DNA from: Chamaecyparis obtusa
Lineage: Eukaryota > Streptophyta > Pinopsida > Cupressales > Cupressaceae
Length of the DNA stretch: 64,000 nucleotides
Direction: 5' to 3'
NCBI GenBank assembly: GCA_027943335.1
Contig: BSBK01014798.1
Span: forward strand, 1 to 64,000
Shown: positions 15,480-27,291 of the stretch, piece after piece
How the letters are laid out: every line of letters begins with the position of its first letter
Position numbering within the stretch: position 1 is the first letter of the stretch
Notes under the pieces: model-generated
Seen by the model: only the letters and a program-made list of their open reading frames with translations
Databases searched by the model: none
Told to the model about the DNA's origin: nothing
Made by a program: the position numbers and the translations under genes

Positions 15480-16056
15480 TAATGGAGAGAAGAATATTGA
15501 GTCAGAATAGCCTCACACTAGACATATTTTACAGGAGATCATAGATCATTTAGAACCTAGGAAGAAAAGGATCATGCCAAATGAGTCTCATCATTCTCAG
15601 AATGAGGTGAGAGAGAGATCTCAGAGTCCTAGGAGGAACATTGTAGTTGATCATGGTTCTTTTAAATCTAATCACATGAGAGACCTCCTTAGATCACAAC
15701 CTCCATACTTTAATAGATCTGATACTAGTTTTGGGGTAGAGACTTGGCTTATTGGTTTGGATCAATGTTTTTCTATGTATCCCTTTAGTAGTAATACCAA
15801 TGTTAGGTGTGCCATCATGCATCTCAGATATTTTGCATCTACTTGGTGGCGAATTAAGGAACAAAAAATTGAGCTGAACATAGATATTATAACTTGGAAA
15901 ATGTTTGTTGAGAGTTTTTAGGAATGCTTTCTATTAGATGAGTGGAGGTAGTAGCAGGTGGATGAGTTCCAAAATCTATGACAGTTGGACATGTTTGTTC
16001 AAGAGTATGAGCATCGATTCTTCAAGCTCAAGAACTATGTAGGTTTTGGTAATAAT
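15480..16056 (+). pseudogene. Ty3/gypsy gag fragment (copy 1)
   Basis: Plus-strand frame 15574-15921 and its read-through beyond a stop encode a retrotransposon Gag: ETWLIGLDQCFSMYPF and FASTWWRIKEQ, then VQEYEHRFFKLKNYVGFGNN. This is the capsid-like pattern of plant Ty3/gypsy elements. The same segment occurs as copy 2 at 27340-27930, with clear nucleotide similarity from GAGAGAAG...GTTGAGTCAGAA onward. Stops interrupt it after 15918 and near 15951. It ends abruptly at 16056, where an LTR-like sequence begins with TGTAATACCCC, while copy 2 continues into further gag. It looks truncated by that insertion. Confidence 0.75.
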
Positions 16057-18283
16057 TGTAATACCCCAAAAATGGGCTATAGGTTCATTAACCTCCTACA
16101 TCCTCAAATCGAATGAAATCGACATCAAAGTCCTAACCTAAGGCACATCTGCACATCTGCACATCAAATCCTAATTGATTATCCTAAATTCTGCATCAAG
16201 GAATATTCCTTGAAATATTCCTATTTTATCCTAATTTAATTATCTTTAATTTAATAATTATTTGGTGATAAATCATATTTATTCTAAAGTTTGATTAATT
16301 GAATATTCTGAATATTTAATTAATTAAGTTTAAAACTGCCACTTAATTGTTTAATTAGATTTAATTATATTTATTCCTAAATTGTATTATTTAATTTTGA
16401 CAATAAATTGAAATATCCTATGACGAATTGATTAAATTCTTATTTAATTGATTAATGTCAATTGTCAATATTTAATAATATAGTTTTGAATAAAAGTTTG
16501 ATTTAATAATTGATTAACCCATAAATCAATTATTTTATTTCAAAATCAGTTAAGTTGAAGATAAATCACTTTATTTATTTAATTAATTCATAATTATTAT
16601 GCACATTCAAAGATAAGTCTAAACTTCGTATTGAAAGATAAGTCATGAAGTGGCTTTTTCTAAGTTAAAAACATATCTTTTCAATGTGTATTTACACTTG
16701 AAAAGTACATGTTTTATAGAAATACATGCAAACACACCAAAGTGTCATTTTTAAAACCAAATACATGTTTGTTTTTACATGTTTTTCAACTCCTAAAGTG
16801 TGTTTTTTAACCCAGCACAATAGGGTGTCATTTTATAATCCATTTACATATTTCTTTTAACATGTTTTTACATGTTTAAAGTGCCTATTTAACCAAGAAA
16901 CCATGGACGTCAAATTTGAAGGCATTTACATGTCTTTTTAAACATGCATTTGCATCTTAAAAATGTGTTTTAACTTTTCTTTGGCTATGTTTTTGAGAAG
17001 TGACAATTTTTTAGAGGAAAACATGTGTTTTTGACTTCAAAAAACACACTTATTTTGGGGGGTTTTGAGAAAAACAAGATTTTGAAGCAAAGAATCACAA
17101 GATTCATGGTCAAAACTCAATCTTTTTTGCTCTCCATAGGGTCTTTTTTGCACTAAATCTTCCAAGGATCATTCTTGGCTACTCAAAAATGAAGATTTGA
17201 AAGGAAAACAACCCATTTAAGGCTCATTTTTGGACATTTTTTATTAAAAAATGACCCATTTTTTACCATTTTTCTTCATCAAATTCAAATATTTTTCTTC
17301 CAAGGTGAGTTCTTGGGTATTTTTTATCATTTGCATCTTGTCTATCATTCTTTTAAAGTTTCATTTGATGCCCTAGATGCCATTTGCATCCATTTGAGCT
17401 CAAACATTTGCATCCATTTGTTATCCCACAAATTTCTAGCTATCTCCATATGCTCACAATACCCCAGGCTCACTCCTTTACATCAAAATGTATGCAACAG
17501 ATCCATCTCTTGAAGATGTTATCACCTTGTGGAATTTTCATGTCACATGCTACATGATTGGAGATTCAAAGAAGGATTTTTGGCTTCAAAAGTTTGTGAT
17601 TGTATTGTTTCCAAAAACAATGCAAGTTCTACCCAAGAAGAAGAAGGTTCTTCTCCATCATGTAAATGCAAGTTAAAATCCCACCTCTAAGAGTTTACAT
17701 ACAGTTTTCTCTCTTTTCCAAAAGCTGCAAATGAACCTCTAAACCTTGTTTGTGGGTGACAAGTGCTCTCCAAATTGACATGTAATGGGACTTAAAAATC
17801 CCCATTTACAAGAGAGAAATCTTCCCATGTTAGTGCAAAGAGTTGAAGACTAGAATGATGCAGGCATCAAATGCTTTCAAGATAGAGATACTTTCCAAGG
17901 TAATGACCATTATGATACAAGACAAACAATGATGCACATTCCTATTCTAGATCAAGATGCTTTCACCAAACTAGAGCATATCAACCATCATGCATACTAT
18001 AGCAGCATGAAGACAAACAAAGGATGATGTAATAAGTGTTGTGCCTTATCAGACATATAATATTTTCATCATGTATTTGTAATTTTTATTTGACAGATTA
18101 CATGTAATAACAAGATGTAATTGCATGTGATAGTATCACGTGCAAAACTGTAACATGTAATCAAGTTGCAAGTGCATTAGGCATGCAACTTTGAATAAGT
18201 CAATACTAGCTAGTTAGTTAGGGAATAAGTCAAGGTGCTTAAGGGTTTTCCCCTTATTTATCCACCTTTCTCTCCACTCTTTT

Positions 18284-18295
18284 CCTATATAAAGG
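18284..18295 (+). promoter_or_regulatory. TATA box in the gypsy LTR-like block
   Basis: TATATAAAGG follows a pyrimidine-rich stretch about 2.2 kb into the LTR-like block, with an AATAAA-type signal about 120 bp downstream. That is the U3/R arrangement of an LTR promoter. Activity is not implied. Confidence 0.45.
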
Positions 18296-18364
18296 AGGGA
18301 GATCATTGTAAATAATCATCTTTTGGCAAAGCAAGAAAATTCTACCAGTTTGTATCTACACTCC

Positions 18365-18756
18365 AAGACTTTGAGCTTAGATGTAAATTCGAAGTGCTTT
18401 CAATAAAAGGGGTAACTTGCTTTCAAAGTTTGTGTTGATTCAAGGTGTTATTTGATAACATTTTTCTGGATATTGATTGTGAGTTTTGAAGTTTTTCTCA
18501 ATAGGGATTTGAATTCAATTGTTCAGACTTTGAGCTGCCTATTACATTTAGAGCCAATTTGAACTTTTGAAGACTTTGTGTTGTAGGAGGACAAATTGTT
18601 ATAGATAGTAGTGGCTAAAAATACTAGGAACTGAAGACTTTGAGCTTCAACTTTGAGTGTTTTCTTTTAATTTCAAAATTATTAGTGAGAGACTTTGAGC
18701 CTCACTATTGGTTCTTGTTATTCTTCAAATAGGATTAATCACAAGAGACTTTGGGC
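18365..18756 (+). repeat. Six-copy AGACTTTGAGC motif cluster
   Basis: The word AGACTTTGAGC or a close variant (AGACTTTGTG, AGACTTTGGGC) occurs six times, starting near 18366, 18525, 18570, 18634, 18690 and 18745. Intervals between the last five are 45-64 bp, too irregular for a simple tandem array. The cluster lies just after the presumed transcription start of the LTR-like block. Confidence 0.6.
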
Positions 18757-19961
18757 CCTTGTCTTAATCTACCAATTATAATTATAATTGCTACCTTAGG
18801 AGTTGTTCTTAAGTCAACTACCGAGTCACTAGTATTATCATAGCAGTAGGAGGTCTTTGTAGAATTAGTAAGTTGTTATTGCTTGTGAATCTTTTCTTGA
18901 AAAAAGAGAAAAAGATTGGAAGAATCACCCTTTATTCAATTTCAGTTGAAATCCTATTGAAGCCACCTACGGTAAGAAGGGAGCCTCCCCTATTTCTGAG
19001 AGGAGAGATTTATCTCATTATACCATTGCCTAAAATTAGAATTTTGTAAGGTGTAGTCTTAGCGGCTTACAAAAGTTTTAGCCAACAGAACACTAGGAAT
19101 TTGTAGACCCATTAGGTGTCTAGTAGATAAAGTTGAAACAAGAACATTGACTCAAAACTCTTTTATATTTCAAAACCATAACATTGTAGCTAAACATTTA
19201 TGTCATGTATTCCATAAATTATTTTAGAATCTTGCATTATGAAATTGTTTATCATAGGTAAAATGCCTATTGAGACCTAATCTATTGCTAGAGCCCAAGT
19301 TTATATATTGGGAACTATGGCATTTGTGTGCTCCCCACACTTGTATGTGATTATTAAGGCATGTTGTGTGCATTTGTTTGCAAGTACTCCCTCTTATGTG
19401 GCTAATCTTCATCACCCAGTTATGTGTAAAATATTGTGTTGATGTATTGTTTGATTTTTTAAAAAAATTATTCTTGTAATGTAAGGGCTAACATTGGATG
19501 TTTAGAACTTTCTTATGTGGGACTAGCCACCAAAATTCTCTTTCTATTTATCAAGTATGAACCTTAACACAGTTGTCTTGTTTTATTATTGCTGGCATTT
19601 TTATGGATTGAATTGTAATTGATGAAAATTCACCCACTTGGGCCTTTTCTTTCAAGTTTCTTGGTGGTTGCTCTAAATGTTTTCTATTGTTAGTCCTTTG
19701 TGATATTGATTTTATTTCTATCAGGGTTTATGTGAATCCTTGACCGTGTTGTAAGGGGGTACTTTACATATGATGTGTTGTAATTTCCTAATGGATAGAT
19801 GGATATAGGGATCCTCTAGTAAGATGAAAATATTTCTATTGACTTGTTTTGATATGTTGTTGCGGTCATTTGGTCATTGTAGGTAAGATGTCTGATGATA
19901 CTTGATCTTCTACTAGGGGATGAGGTAGAGGATGTGGAAGGGGTAGACTTCACAAGCCTTC

Positions 19962-21371
19962 TGACAGTCCCAACTGGTGCTGAGAGGGGAGGGGTGAATC
20001 AACACCTATAAAAACTTGTAAAATAAATCTGATGGAGTATACTTATAACTGTAAGCAAAATAGATTCAAGCATAAGAATAGCATCAAGCAATCAACCATA
20101 AAGTAACACTAGATTTATCACATGGAAACCCAAATCAGGTTAAAACCATGGTGTGAGGAAACCTCACAAATTCTGCATTCTTTTGAAGTGTGCCCTGTTA
20201 GGAGCCTCACCTATTAAAGGATTACAACACACTGTTAGATGCGACTAGGCTAAGGGATTTGATACAATAAGGTCAGTTAGTGCCTGCCTGGTTAGAGGAC
20301 TTAGAACACTTGAAAAGATGTCACTCGGTTAAGGAATTTAGTACAAGGGACCTATGAATGTCCACCCAAAATACTGGGATTTAGCTATTGTAATTGTTAG
20401 AAAAAAATAGAAGGATTGACCTTTTAAAAATGGCTTTGCATAGCTTGATAAGATCTCTGTTATACTCAACTGAGAAACATCACCGGTCGTTGTTGGTATG
20501 TTCTCCTTTTCTATTGTGCTTCTCTGCACACTCTTCTCTCTTCTCCTTTCTATTCACTTTAGCTTCCTCAACATATAGGTTCACTCTTTACTTTGGAAGA
20601 ATGAGGGAAAACTATATTCTTGACAAGCATAAGAATATATAGAGTCCTTGCCCTAATTACTTTTCTCATGCATGACCTATTTACATATCTCCTTCAGATT
20701 CATCACCTAGTGGAGTATTAGTTCACTGAGGAAACATATGATGCATGCTCTTACTTTATCTTCTTTACGAGAGAAAACAATAGATGTGTGTCAAACAAAT
20801 TTTCTTCGCAAGAGATAACTCCATGTTTTAAAGCCACAAATTCTAGCTTTAAAACCTTTAAACACACCTCGTACCAATCATCTTGTTAACTCAAAGTCTT
20901 CTAGATTTAGTGCAGTAAATCTCGGTCAAAGAGTTGGTTAACAGATAGTTGATTATGACTTCCTCGGTTCATCTTATCATAATGAAGTCTTCACTTGATC
21001 TGTTACGATCCTTATATTGTGAACAGGTAAGATCTTTGACCTATCACCTTTCCTTCCCTTGTCTATACCAGTTGCATCCTTTCCTTGGTCTTTTTTATTG
21101 GTTACTAGTTGCTTTTCCCTCGGTGACCGGTAGTATCAGATGAACAAAAATGATCTCTTGTTCATTGCACGGTGTCACCAGTTGTCAAACCAATCTCTCT
21201 ACACACAAAATGTTGAAAACTAACTGATAACTATTTCGATTCATAGATCCAATACTGGTGTCCTTAGATTGAGATGACAAACACCTCTTTCCTCTTTTTC
21301 CAATCAATGACAATACTTAATTGCCATGTACTGGTAGCAAGCTTACTGGATACCATACCTTAATGACAACA
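19962..21371 (-). repeat. Copia 3' LTR (1410 bp)
   Basis: Begins TGACAGTCCCAAC and ends AATGACAACA on the plus strand, matching 25908-27291. It abuts the polypurine tract at 21372-21383. Apparent ORFs inside it (20338-21143) have counterparts or broken counterparts in the other LTR and are not genes. Confidence 0.93.
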
Positions 21372-21383
21372 ATCTCCCCCTTT
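21372..21383 (-). other. Copia polypurine tract
   Basis: The minus strand reads AAAGGGGGAGAT directly before the 3' LTR start TGTTGTC, the expected plus-strand primer for LTR retrotransposon DNA synthesis. Confidence 0.85.
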
Positions 21384-21629
21384 GGCATTGATGGTAAAAC
21401 TTAATAGACAATCATTCCTTGTGCTTATATCTCTACTCACTACCGGTCATCTACCGATTTATTCCCAAACTCTCCCCATTTTGAAAATAATGTTAAAGGC
21501 TAGTCAAAAAGACTACCTTAATAAAATCTTCTCCCCCTTCAAGCCCAAGTCCTTTTCACTAGTCCAAATAACATGAGGTGAATTCCTCTATTGAAGCATA
21601 ACGAACTGATGATCACTTTTACAAGTTTA

Positions 21630-24600
21630 CTAATGATCAGGGAGGGGTATCACCCCTAATTTACCTCTAAGATACTTAAAAGTACTCTTCGGTAGTGGCT
21701 TTGTGAAGATATCATCAATCTGTTCTTTTGTGAGAACATACTCTAATCTCACTTCTATATTTTGTACTAGATCTCTCAAGTAGTGATACTTGATGGCAAT
21801 GTGTTTTGTCTTGGAGTGCATGATAGGATTCTTGGATATGTTTATTGCACTTGTACTATCATAGTAAATTATAATCGGTTTAGGTATATGTTCCTAGATT
21901 CCTTCAAGTAGATGTTTGATATAGATTACCCGTGTGTAATTGATTGTTGCAGCAACATATTCAACTTCCGCTGTAGACTGTGAAATGTAGTTTTGTTTCT
22001 TGCTTGTCCATGACACAATCCTTCTTCCAAGAAAGAATGCACCACCACTTGTGCTCTTTCTGTCATCAATATTACCAACCCAATCTGCATCAGTGTAAAT
22101 CTTTACTTGGAAGCCTCCCTTGTGAGGAAACCACAAGCCATATTCCTCTGTTCCCTTTAGGTATTTTAAAATTCTCTTAACTGCTATTAGATGTGTCTCT
22201 TTAGGATTTGTAGAGAATATTACAACAATACCTACTGCATGTGCAATGTCTGGTCTATTGTGTACTGCATACTGTAATTTTTGTATCATAGACTGATACA
22301 GTGTTTCATTCACTTCTTTTGCATCATCTTCCTTTGATAACTTGAGGTTAGTTATCATCAGTGTATCAACTGGTTTGGATTCTTCAAGTCCAAAAGTTTT
22401 AAGAATTTCATTTACATACTTGGACTGAGAAATAAAGATACCTTCCTTTAGCTGATGGACCTGTAGTCCAATGAAGAATTTTATGGCTCCTATCATAGAC
22501 ATTTTGAATTCTTTCTTCATATCTTCAGCAAAGGCTTTTCTCATTCTATCATCTCCTCCAAAGATGATGTAATCCACAAAGATTTCAGCAATTAGACATT
22601 CCCATCTTTTCCAGTCTTGAGATACATGTTGTTGTTGTCCCTGGTTCTTGTGAATCCTATTGTTAGAAGGTATGAGTGCAACCTCTTATACCATGCCCTT
22701 GGAGCTTGCTTCAGCCCATAAAGATCCTTTTTGAGTTTACAGACCATACCACCCTTTTGTGCGGATGTGAAGTCTTCTGGTTGTTCAATGTAAACTTCCT
22801 CCTCCAGTATTCCATTTAGGAATGTAGACTTTACATCCATCTGGTATACTTTGAACTTCTTGTGAGTAGCATAAGCAAGAAGAATTCTTACTCCTACCAA
22901 TCTGGCCATAGGTGCAAAAGTTTCTCCATAATCTAGTCCAGCTTCCTGAGCTTATCCTTTGCAGACCAGTCTTGCTTTTTTCCTTATTACTTTTCCCTCT
23001 TCATTTAGCTTTTTTTTGTAGACCCACTTTGTCCCAATGACATTCTTGTCCTGTGGTCTTGGCACAAGCACCCATGTGTCATTTTTCTCTATTTTCTCAA
23101 TCTCTTCCTCCATGGCCTTGACCCAATTTTCATCTTCTAGAGCTTCCCTAGTGGCTTTGGGCTCTATATAGGAAAACAAACAAACATTCTCTCTAGCCTT
23201 TTTCCTAGTCAAGATATTTGCATGTTTATTACCAATTATATTATCAATTGAGTGATATGTGACATACCTTGGGAGAAACGGTCTTTTTTCCCATTCAAGT
23301 TCTTCCGGTTGAGCAGTTTCTTTAGCATGGTCATGAACAACTTCTTGTTCATCATCTTGAGTTGGTCTGTCAGCATCGAGTACAACATCCTGCACCAGAG
23401 TTCTATTCTCATGTTCTTCTCTTTCATCTTCAGTTGTTATCTCATTGAACTCAAAAATATTTCCATCATTATGACCCTACAGACTGTCATGTTTATTAAT
23501 TATGACCGATCTTCTTTCTTGGTTTAGAATATTCATCAACCTTCACATTGATGCTTTCTATTATTTTTCCTATCCTTTTATTTAGACACCAGTAGGCTTT
23601 ACTCTTGGTAGAATAACCCAGAAATATATACCTTCATCACTTTTGGGCTCAAACTTCCTAGAGTACATGTTCCTCTTAATGTAACAATTGCTACCAAAGA
23701 TTCTGAAATATCCTACACTAGGAGTATAATTGAACCATAGTTCATAGGGAGTCTTACCAATTCCTTTCTTGACTTGAACTCAGTTTAGTGTGTAGACAAC
23801 AATGTTGATAGCTTCTCTCCAGAAGTGATGAGGAAGATCCTTCTAAATCATTAGGGTTCACACACAGTCAATAAATGTCCCACTTCTTCTTTTTGCTACT
23901 CCATTTTGCTGAGGAGTCCTTGGTGTGGATAACTATCTTTTTATTCCCTGTTCCTCATAGCAGTGAGTGAAATCTTGAGAGGTGTATTCACCTCCTCTGT
24001 CTGATCTTAGACACTTTAGGATTTTACCAGTATCCTTCTCCACTTGAGCCTTGTATATTTTAAACATGTGAAACGCCTCTAATTTTTCTCTAAGAAAGAG
24101 TGTCCACATGATTCTTGAAAAATCATCTATAAAAAGCATGAAGTACCAGTCTCCGTAATAGCTCTTTGTTCTCATAGGTCCACACAAATCTATGAGCAGA
24201 AGATCTAGAACATTTTCAGAAGAGAAAGATTTACTGCTAAAACTTGTTCCTATTAGTTTTCCTAACTGACAATTCTTACAAATATCTCTGTCAGGTTTTG
24301 TTATCTTAGGGATTCCTCTTATTTATTTCTTCTTTCTCACCTTGACAATACTGTCAAAGTTTATGTGGCACAATCTCTTATTCCACAACCAACTATTGTC
24401 CTCTTTGGTTACAAGACAAATCTTGTAAATGTTTCTCCTTTTACTAATGCTATGAGGCAGGCTCCTTCCATTGAGTCCAGGTAGAATAGGTTCCCTTTGC
24501 TATATCTACTGGTAGCAACATGAGCTCTAGATTGGTTCTTGACAACACATGAACCTTTCCCAAATTCCAATAGGAATCCTTTATTCTTTACTTGGGTGAC

Positions 24601-24852
24601 ACTCATTAAGTTGTACTTGAGTCCTTCTACCTAGTACACATCTTCACAAACAACATCATTACTGAGTGCAATAGAACCTTTTCCTTTGATAGCACATGGA
24701 GAATTGTTACCAAAGGTTACCAATCTACCATCATTGAGATTTAAACTGATAAATTTTTTCTTATCACCAGTCATGTGGTGAGTGCATCCGCTGTCATTGA
24801 TCCAGTCATCATGATGATGAGATCTTGATATAAGTGCCATTTCACTTATCAT
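21630..24852 (-). pseudogene. Copia pol: protease, integrase, reverse transcriptase, RNase H (broken)
   Basis: Read on the minus strand. Protease: INDSGCTHHMTGD (24852-24631) has the DSG active-site triad. Next come a pre-integrase region (24606-24300) and integrase core fragments (YFMLFIDDFSRIMW, LRSDRGGEYTS; 24187-23933). RT spans 23395-21894: IGTKWVYKKKLN, KVYQMDVKSTFLNG, KDLYGLKQAPRAWYKRL, then FVDYIIFGG where the family has a VDD motif, so one catalytic aspartate is Tyr. RNase H: YTDADWVGNIDDRKST and the final VLTKEQIDDIFTKPL (ends 21630). Stops lie near 22953 and elsewhere, and there is a frameshift near 22590. The Asp-to-Tyr change alone should abolish RT activity. Confidence 0.9.
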
Positions 24853-24949
24853 CGGACTCTCTTCTATTATTGCAACAAATGCAATTTTTGGATCTTCAGA
24901 GTCTTCAAATTCATTATCTGTGACTCATTCTTCTGCAAGGTAGTACTCC

Positions 24950-25847
24950 TTTTCTTTGTTCTTGAATCGGTTGCTCTTGTCTTTATTATCATTGTCTAGA
25001 CATATTGCAACAATATGTCCTATCTTATTACAAGAGAAATATTTTAGTGGAAGCTTTCCTTTGTATTTCCCTTTTCCTCTAGGAAATCTCCTAGAGCAAT
25101 GAGTGCTTCAAAATCATCTTTCTCCATTTCTTCTGAGAGAAAATTCTCAACAAGACTTCCAATCTTATCGGTAGAGCTATTACCAGTTTCTCTCCCTTTC
25201 TTGGTGGAAGAGGCATTCACAAAGGACTTAAAAGAAACTTTCTACATGGGTAAGCTATTGTCAAAATTTCTCAATTCAAATGCAGTCAACTTACCGATTA
25301 GGGAGTCTAGAGTGACTTGATATGTGGTCATTGATCTGAGCTCTTGAATGGCTGAGATCCTTATGGCATACTAAGGTATGAGCATTCTCGGTATTTTTAT
25401 TACCACCTCCTCTTCACTTAGCTTTCCTCCAGCACTTTTGATGGAGTTAATTAATTCTTTGATTCTATTGCTATATTGCTCAATTTCTTCTCCTTCTTTC
25501 ATCCTCATGTCATCATACTTTCCTCTGAGGTTTTCTACCTCGGCTCTTTGTACATGTGGGTCACCACCATATACTAGTTGCAGCTTGGTCCACATCTTGT
25601 GAGTAGTGTCTAGATTTTCAATCTCAGCATAGACGTAGTCTGGGAGTGTGTTGGCTATCATATCCATGGTAGCGGTGTTTTTTGTCTTGATCTTTAATTC
25701 ATCAGGAGTTAGGGTACCACTGGGTTTAGTGTAATTAGTGGTTACATGAGTCCAATATTGATCTCTGATGGTCATGTACAACTTCATTTTGTTGCACCAT
25801 AGAGTAAAATTTTCCTTTGAAAACTTTGGTCCTTCCTTTCTCATCAT
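24950..25847 (-). pseudogene. Copia gag (UBN2 type), broken
   Basis: Minus-strand frame 25847-25371 encodes MMRKEGPKFSKENFTLWC, a typical copia Gag start, followed by LRGKYDDMRMKEGEEIEQY and NRIKELINSIKSAGG of the UBN2 capsid. After a stop at 25371 the frame continues in pieces to a zinc knuckle near 25060-24990 (SCNKIGHIVAIC), where the first Cys of the CCHC motif appears as Tyr. The protein would build the virus-like particle; it is not intact. Confidence 0.85.
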
Positions 25848-25892
25848 CTTGACTTTTTCTTTTTCCGGTTAAGTAGAAAAGAAAATAAATGA

Positions 25893-25905
25893 GGCTCTTC
25901 TACCA
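25893..25905 (-). other. Copia primer-binding site
   Basis: Two bases after the 5' LTR end the minus strand reads TGGTAGAAGAGCC. This differs at two positions from TGGTATCAGAGCC, the usual plant site pairing with initiator Met-tRNA. Confidence 0.75.
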
Positions 25906-25907
25906 AT

Positions 25908-27291
25908 TGACAGTCCCAACCAGTGCTAAGAGGGGAGGGGTGAATCAAAACCTATAAAAAATTATAAAATAAATCTGGTGGAGTATATTGTTAACTATAA
26001 GAAGAACAAATTCAAGCATAAGAATAGCATCAAGCAATCAACCACAAAGTAACACCAAATTTATCATGTGGAAACCCAAATCGGTTGAAAACCATGGTGT
26101 GAGGAAACCTCACAAATTTTGCACTCTCCTAAAGTGCACCCTGTTAGGAGCCTCGCCTGTTAAAGGATTACAACGCACTATTAGATGTGACTTGGTTAAG
26201 GGATTTGATACAATAAGGTCGGTTAGTGCCTTCCTAGTTAGAGGACTTACAACACTTGAAAATATGTCACCTGGTTAAGGGATTTAGTATAAGGGACCTG
26301 TTAATGTCCACCCAAAATACTAGGATTTAACTATTGTAATTGTTAGAAAACAATAGAAGGATTGACCTTTTACAAATGGCTTTGCATAGCTTGATAAGAT
26401 CTCTGTTATAATCAACTAAGAAACATCACCGGTTGCTTCTAGTATGTTCTCTTTTTCTATTGTGCTTCTCTGTACACTCTTCTCTCTTCTCATTTCTATT
26501 CACCTTAGCTTCTTTAGCATACAGATTCACTCTTTACTTTGGAAGAATGAGGGAAAACTATATTCTTGACAGGCATAATAATATATAGAGTCCTTGCCCT
26601 AATTACTTTTCTCATGCACGACCTATTTACAAATATCCTTTAGATTCATCACCCAGTAGAGTATTAGTTCACTGAGGAAACATCCGATGCATGCTCTTTC
26701 TTTATTTTCTTTACGAGAGAAAACAATAAATGTGTGTCAAACAGATTTCCTTCATAAGAGATACCTCCATGTTTTAAAGCCACAAATTCTGGCTTTAAAA
26801 CCTTCAAACGTGCCTCATACTGATAATCTTGTTAACTCAAAGTCTTTTGGATTTAGTGCAGTAAATCTTGGTCAAAGAGTTGGTTAACAAATAGTTGACT
26901 ATGACTTCCTCGATTCATCTTATCATAATGAAGTCTTCACTTGATTAGTTAAGATCCTTATGTTGTGAATAGGTAAGAGCTTTGTTACTGGTTGCATCCT
27001 TTCCTCGGTCTTTGTTACTGCTTACTGGTTTTTTTTCCCTCGGTGACCAGTAGCATTAGATGAATAGAAATGATCTCTTTTTCATTGCACGATGTCATCA
27101 GTTTTCAAACAAGTCTCTCTACATATAGAATGTTGACAACTAGCTGATAACCATTTTGATTCATAGATCCAATACTGGTGTCCTTAGATTGAGATGACAA
27201 ACACATCTTTCCTCTTTTGACAATCAATAACAATACTTAATTGCCATGTACTGGTAGCAAGCTTATCGGTTATCATCCCTTAATGCCAACA
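25908..27291 (-). repeat. Copia 5' LTR (1384 bp)
   Basis: Matches 19962-21371 across its length with scattered substitutions, and lacks a segment near 26965-27000 that the other LTR keeps. Begins TGACAGTCCCAAC and ends AATGCCAACA on the plus strand. Confidence 0.93.

Larger units (their letters stand above)
16057..19887 (+). mobile_element. LTR-like and leader region of a Ty3/gypsy element
   Basis: The block starts TGTAATACCCC, a common start for plant LTRs, exactly where gag copy 1 breaks off. It contains a promoter-like CCTATATAAAGG (about 18284-18295), a polyadenylation-like CAATAAAAGG near 18400 and a repeated motif zone (18365-18756), and leads to a gag start at 19888. I read it as the 5' LTR plus leader of gypsy copy 2. 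The LTR end, primer-binding site and matching 3' LTR were not found, so the internal boundary is unknown; a possible CA end lies near 19087. An independent solo LTR is an alternative. Confidence 0.5.
19962..27291 (-). mobile_element. Ty1/copia retrotransposon, complete structure, decayed genes
   Basis: A 7330-bp element on the minus strand inserted in gypsy gag. It is bounded by a perfect 5-bp duplication CCTTC (19957-19961 and 27292-27296). LTRs start TGTTG and end TGTCA in element sense (window 19962-21371 is the 3' LTR, 25908-27291 the 5' LTR). A primer-binding site and polypurine tract sit next to the correct LTRs. Gene order is gag, protease, integrase, RT, RNase H, which defines copia. 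The two LTRs differ by scattered substitutions and some indels, so the insertion is not recent. All open frames are broken. Confidence 0.95.

Noticed and set aside
20338..21143. ORFs that might be host genes
   Set aside because: They fall inside the copia LTR, have counterparts or broken counterparts in the second LTR, and contain no domain.
26687..26887. 66-codon frame in the second copia LTR
   Set aside because: It is LTR sequence repeated at 20740-20950, where the frame is broken.
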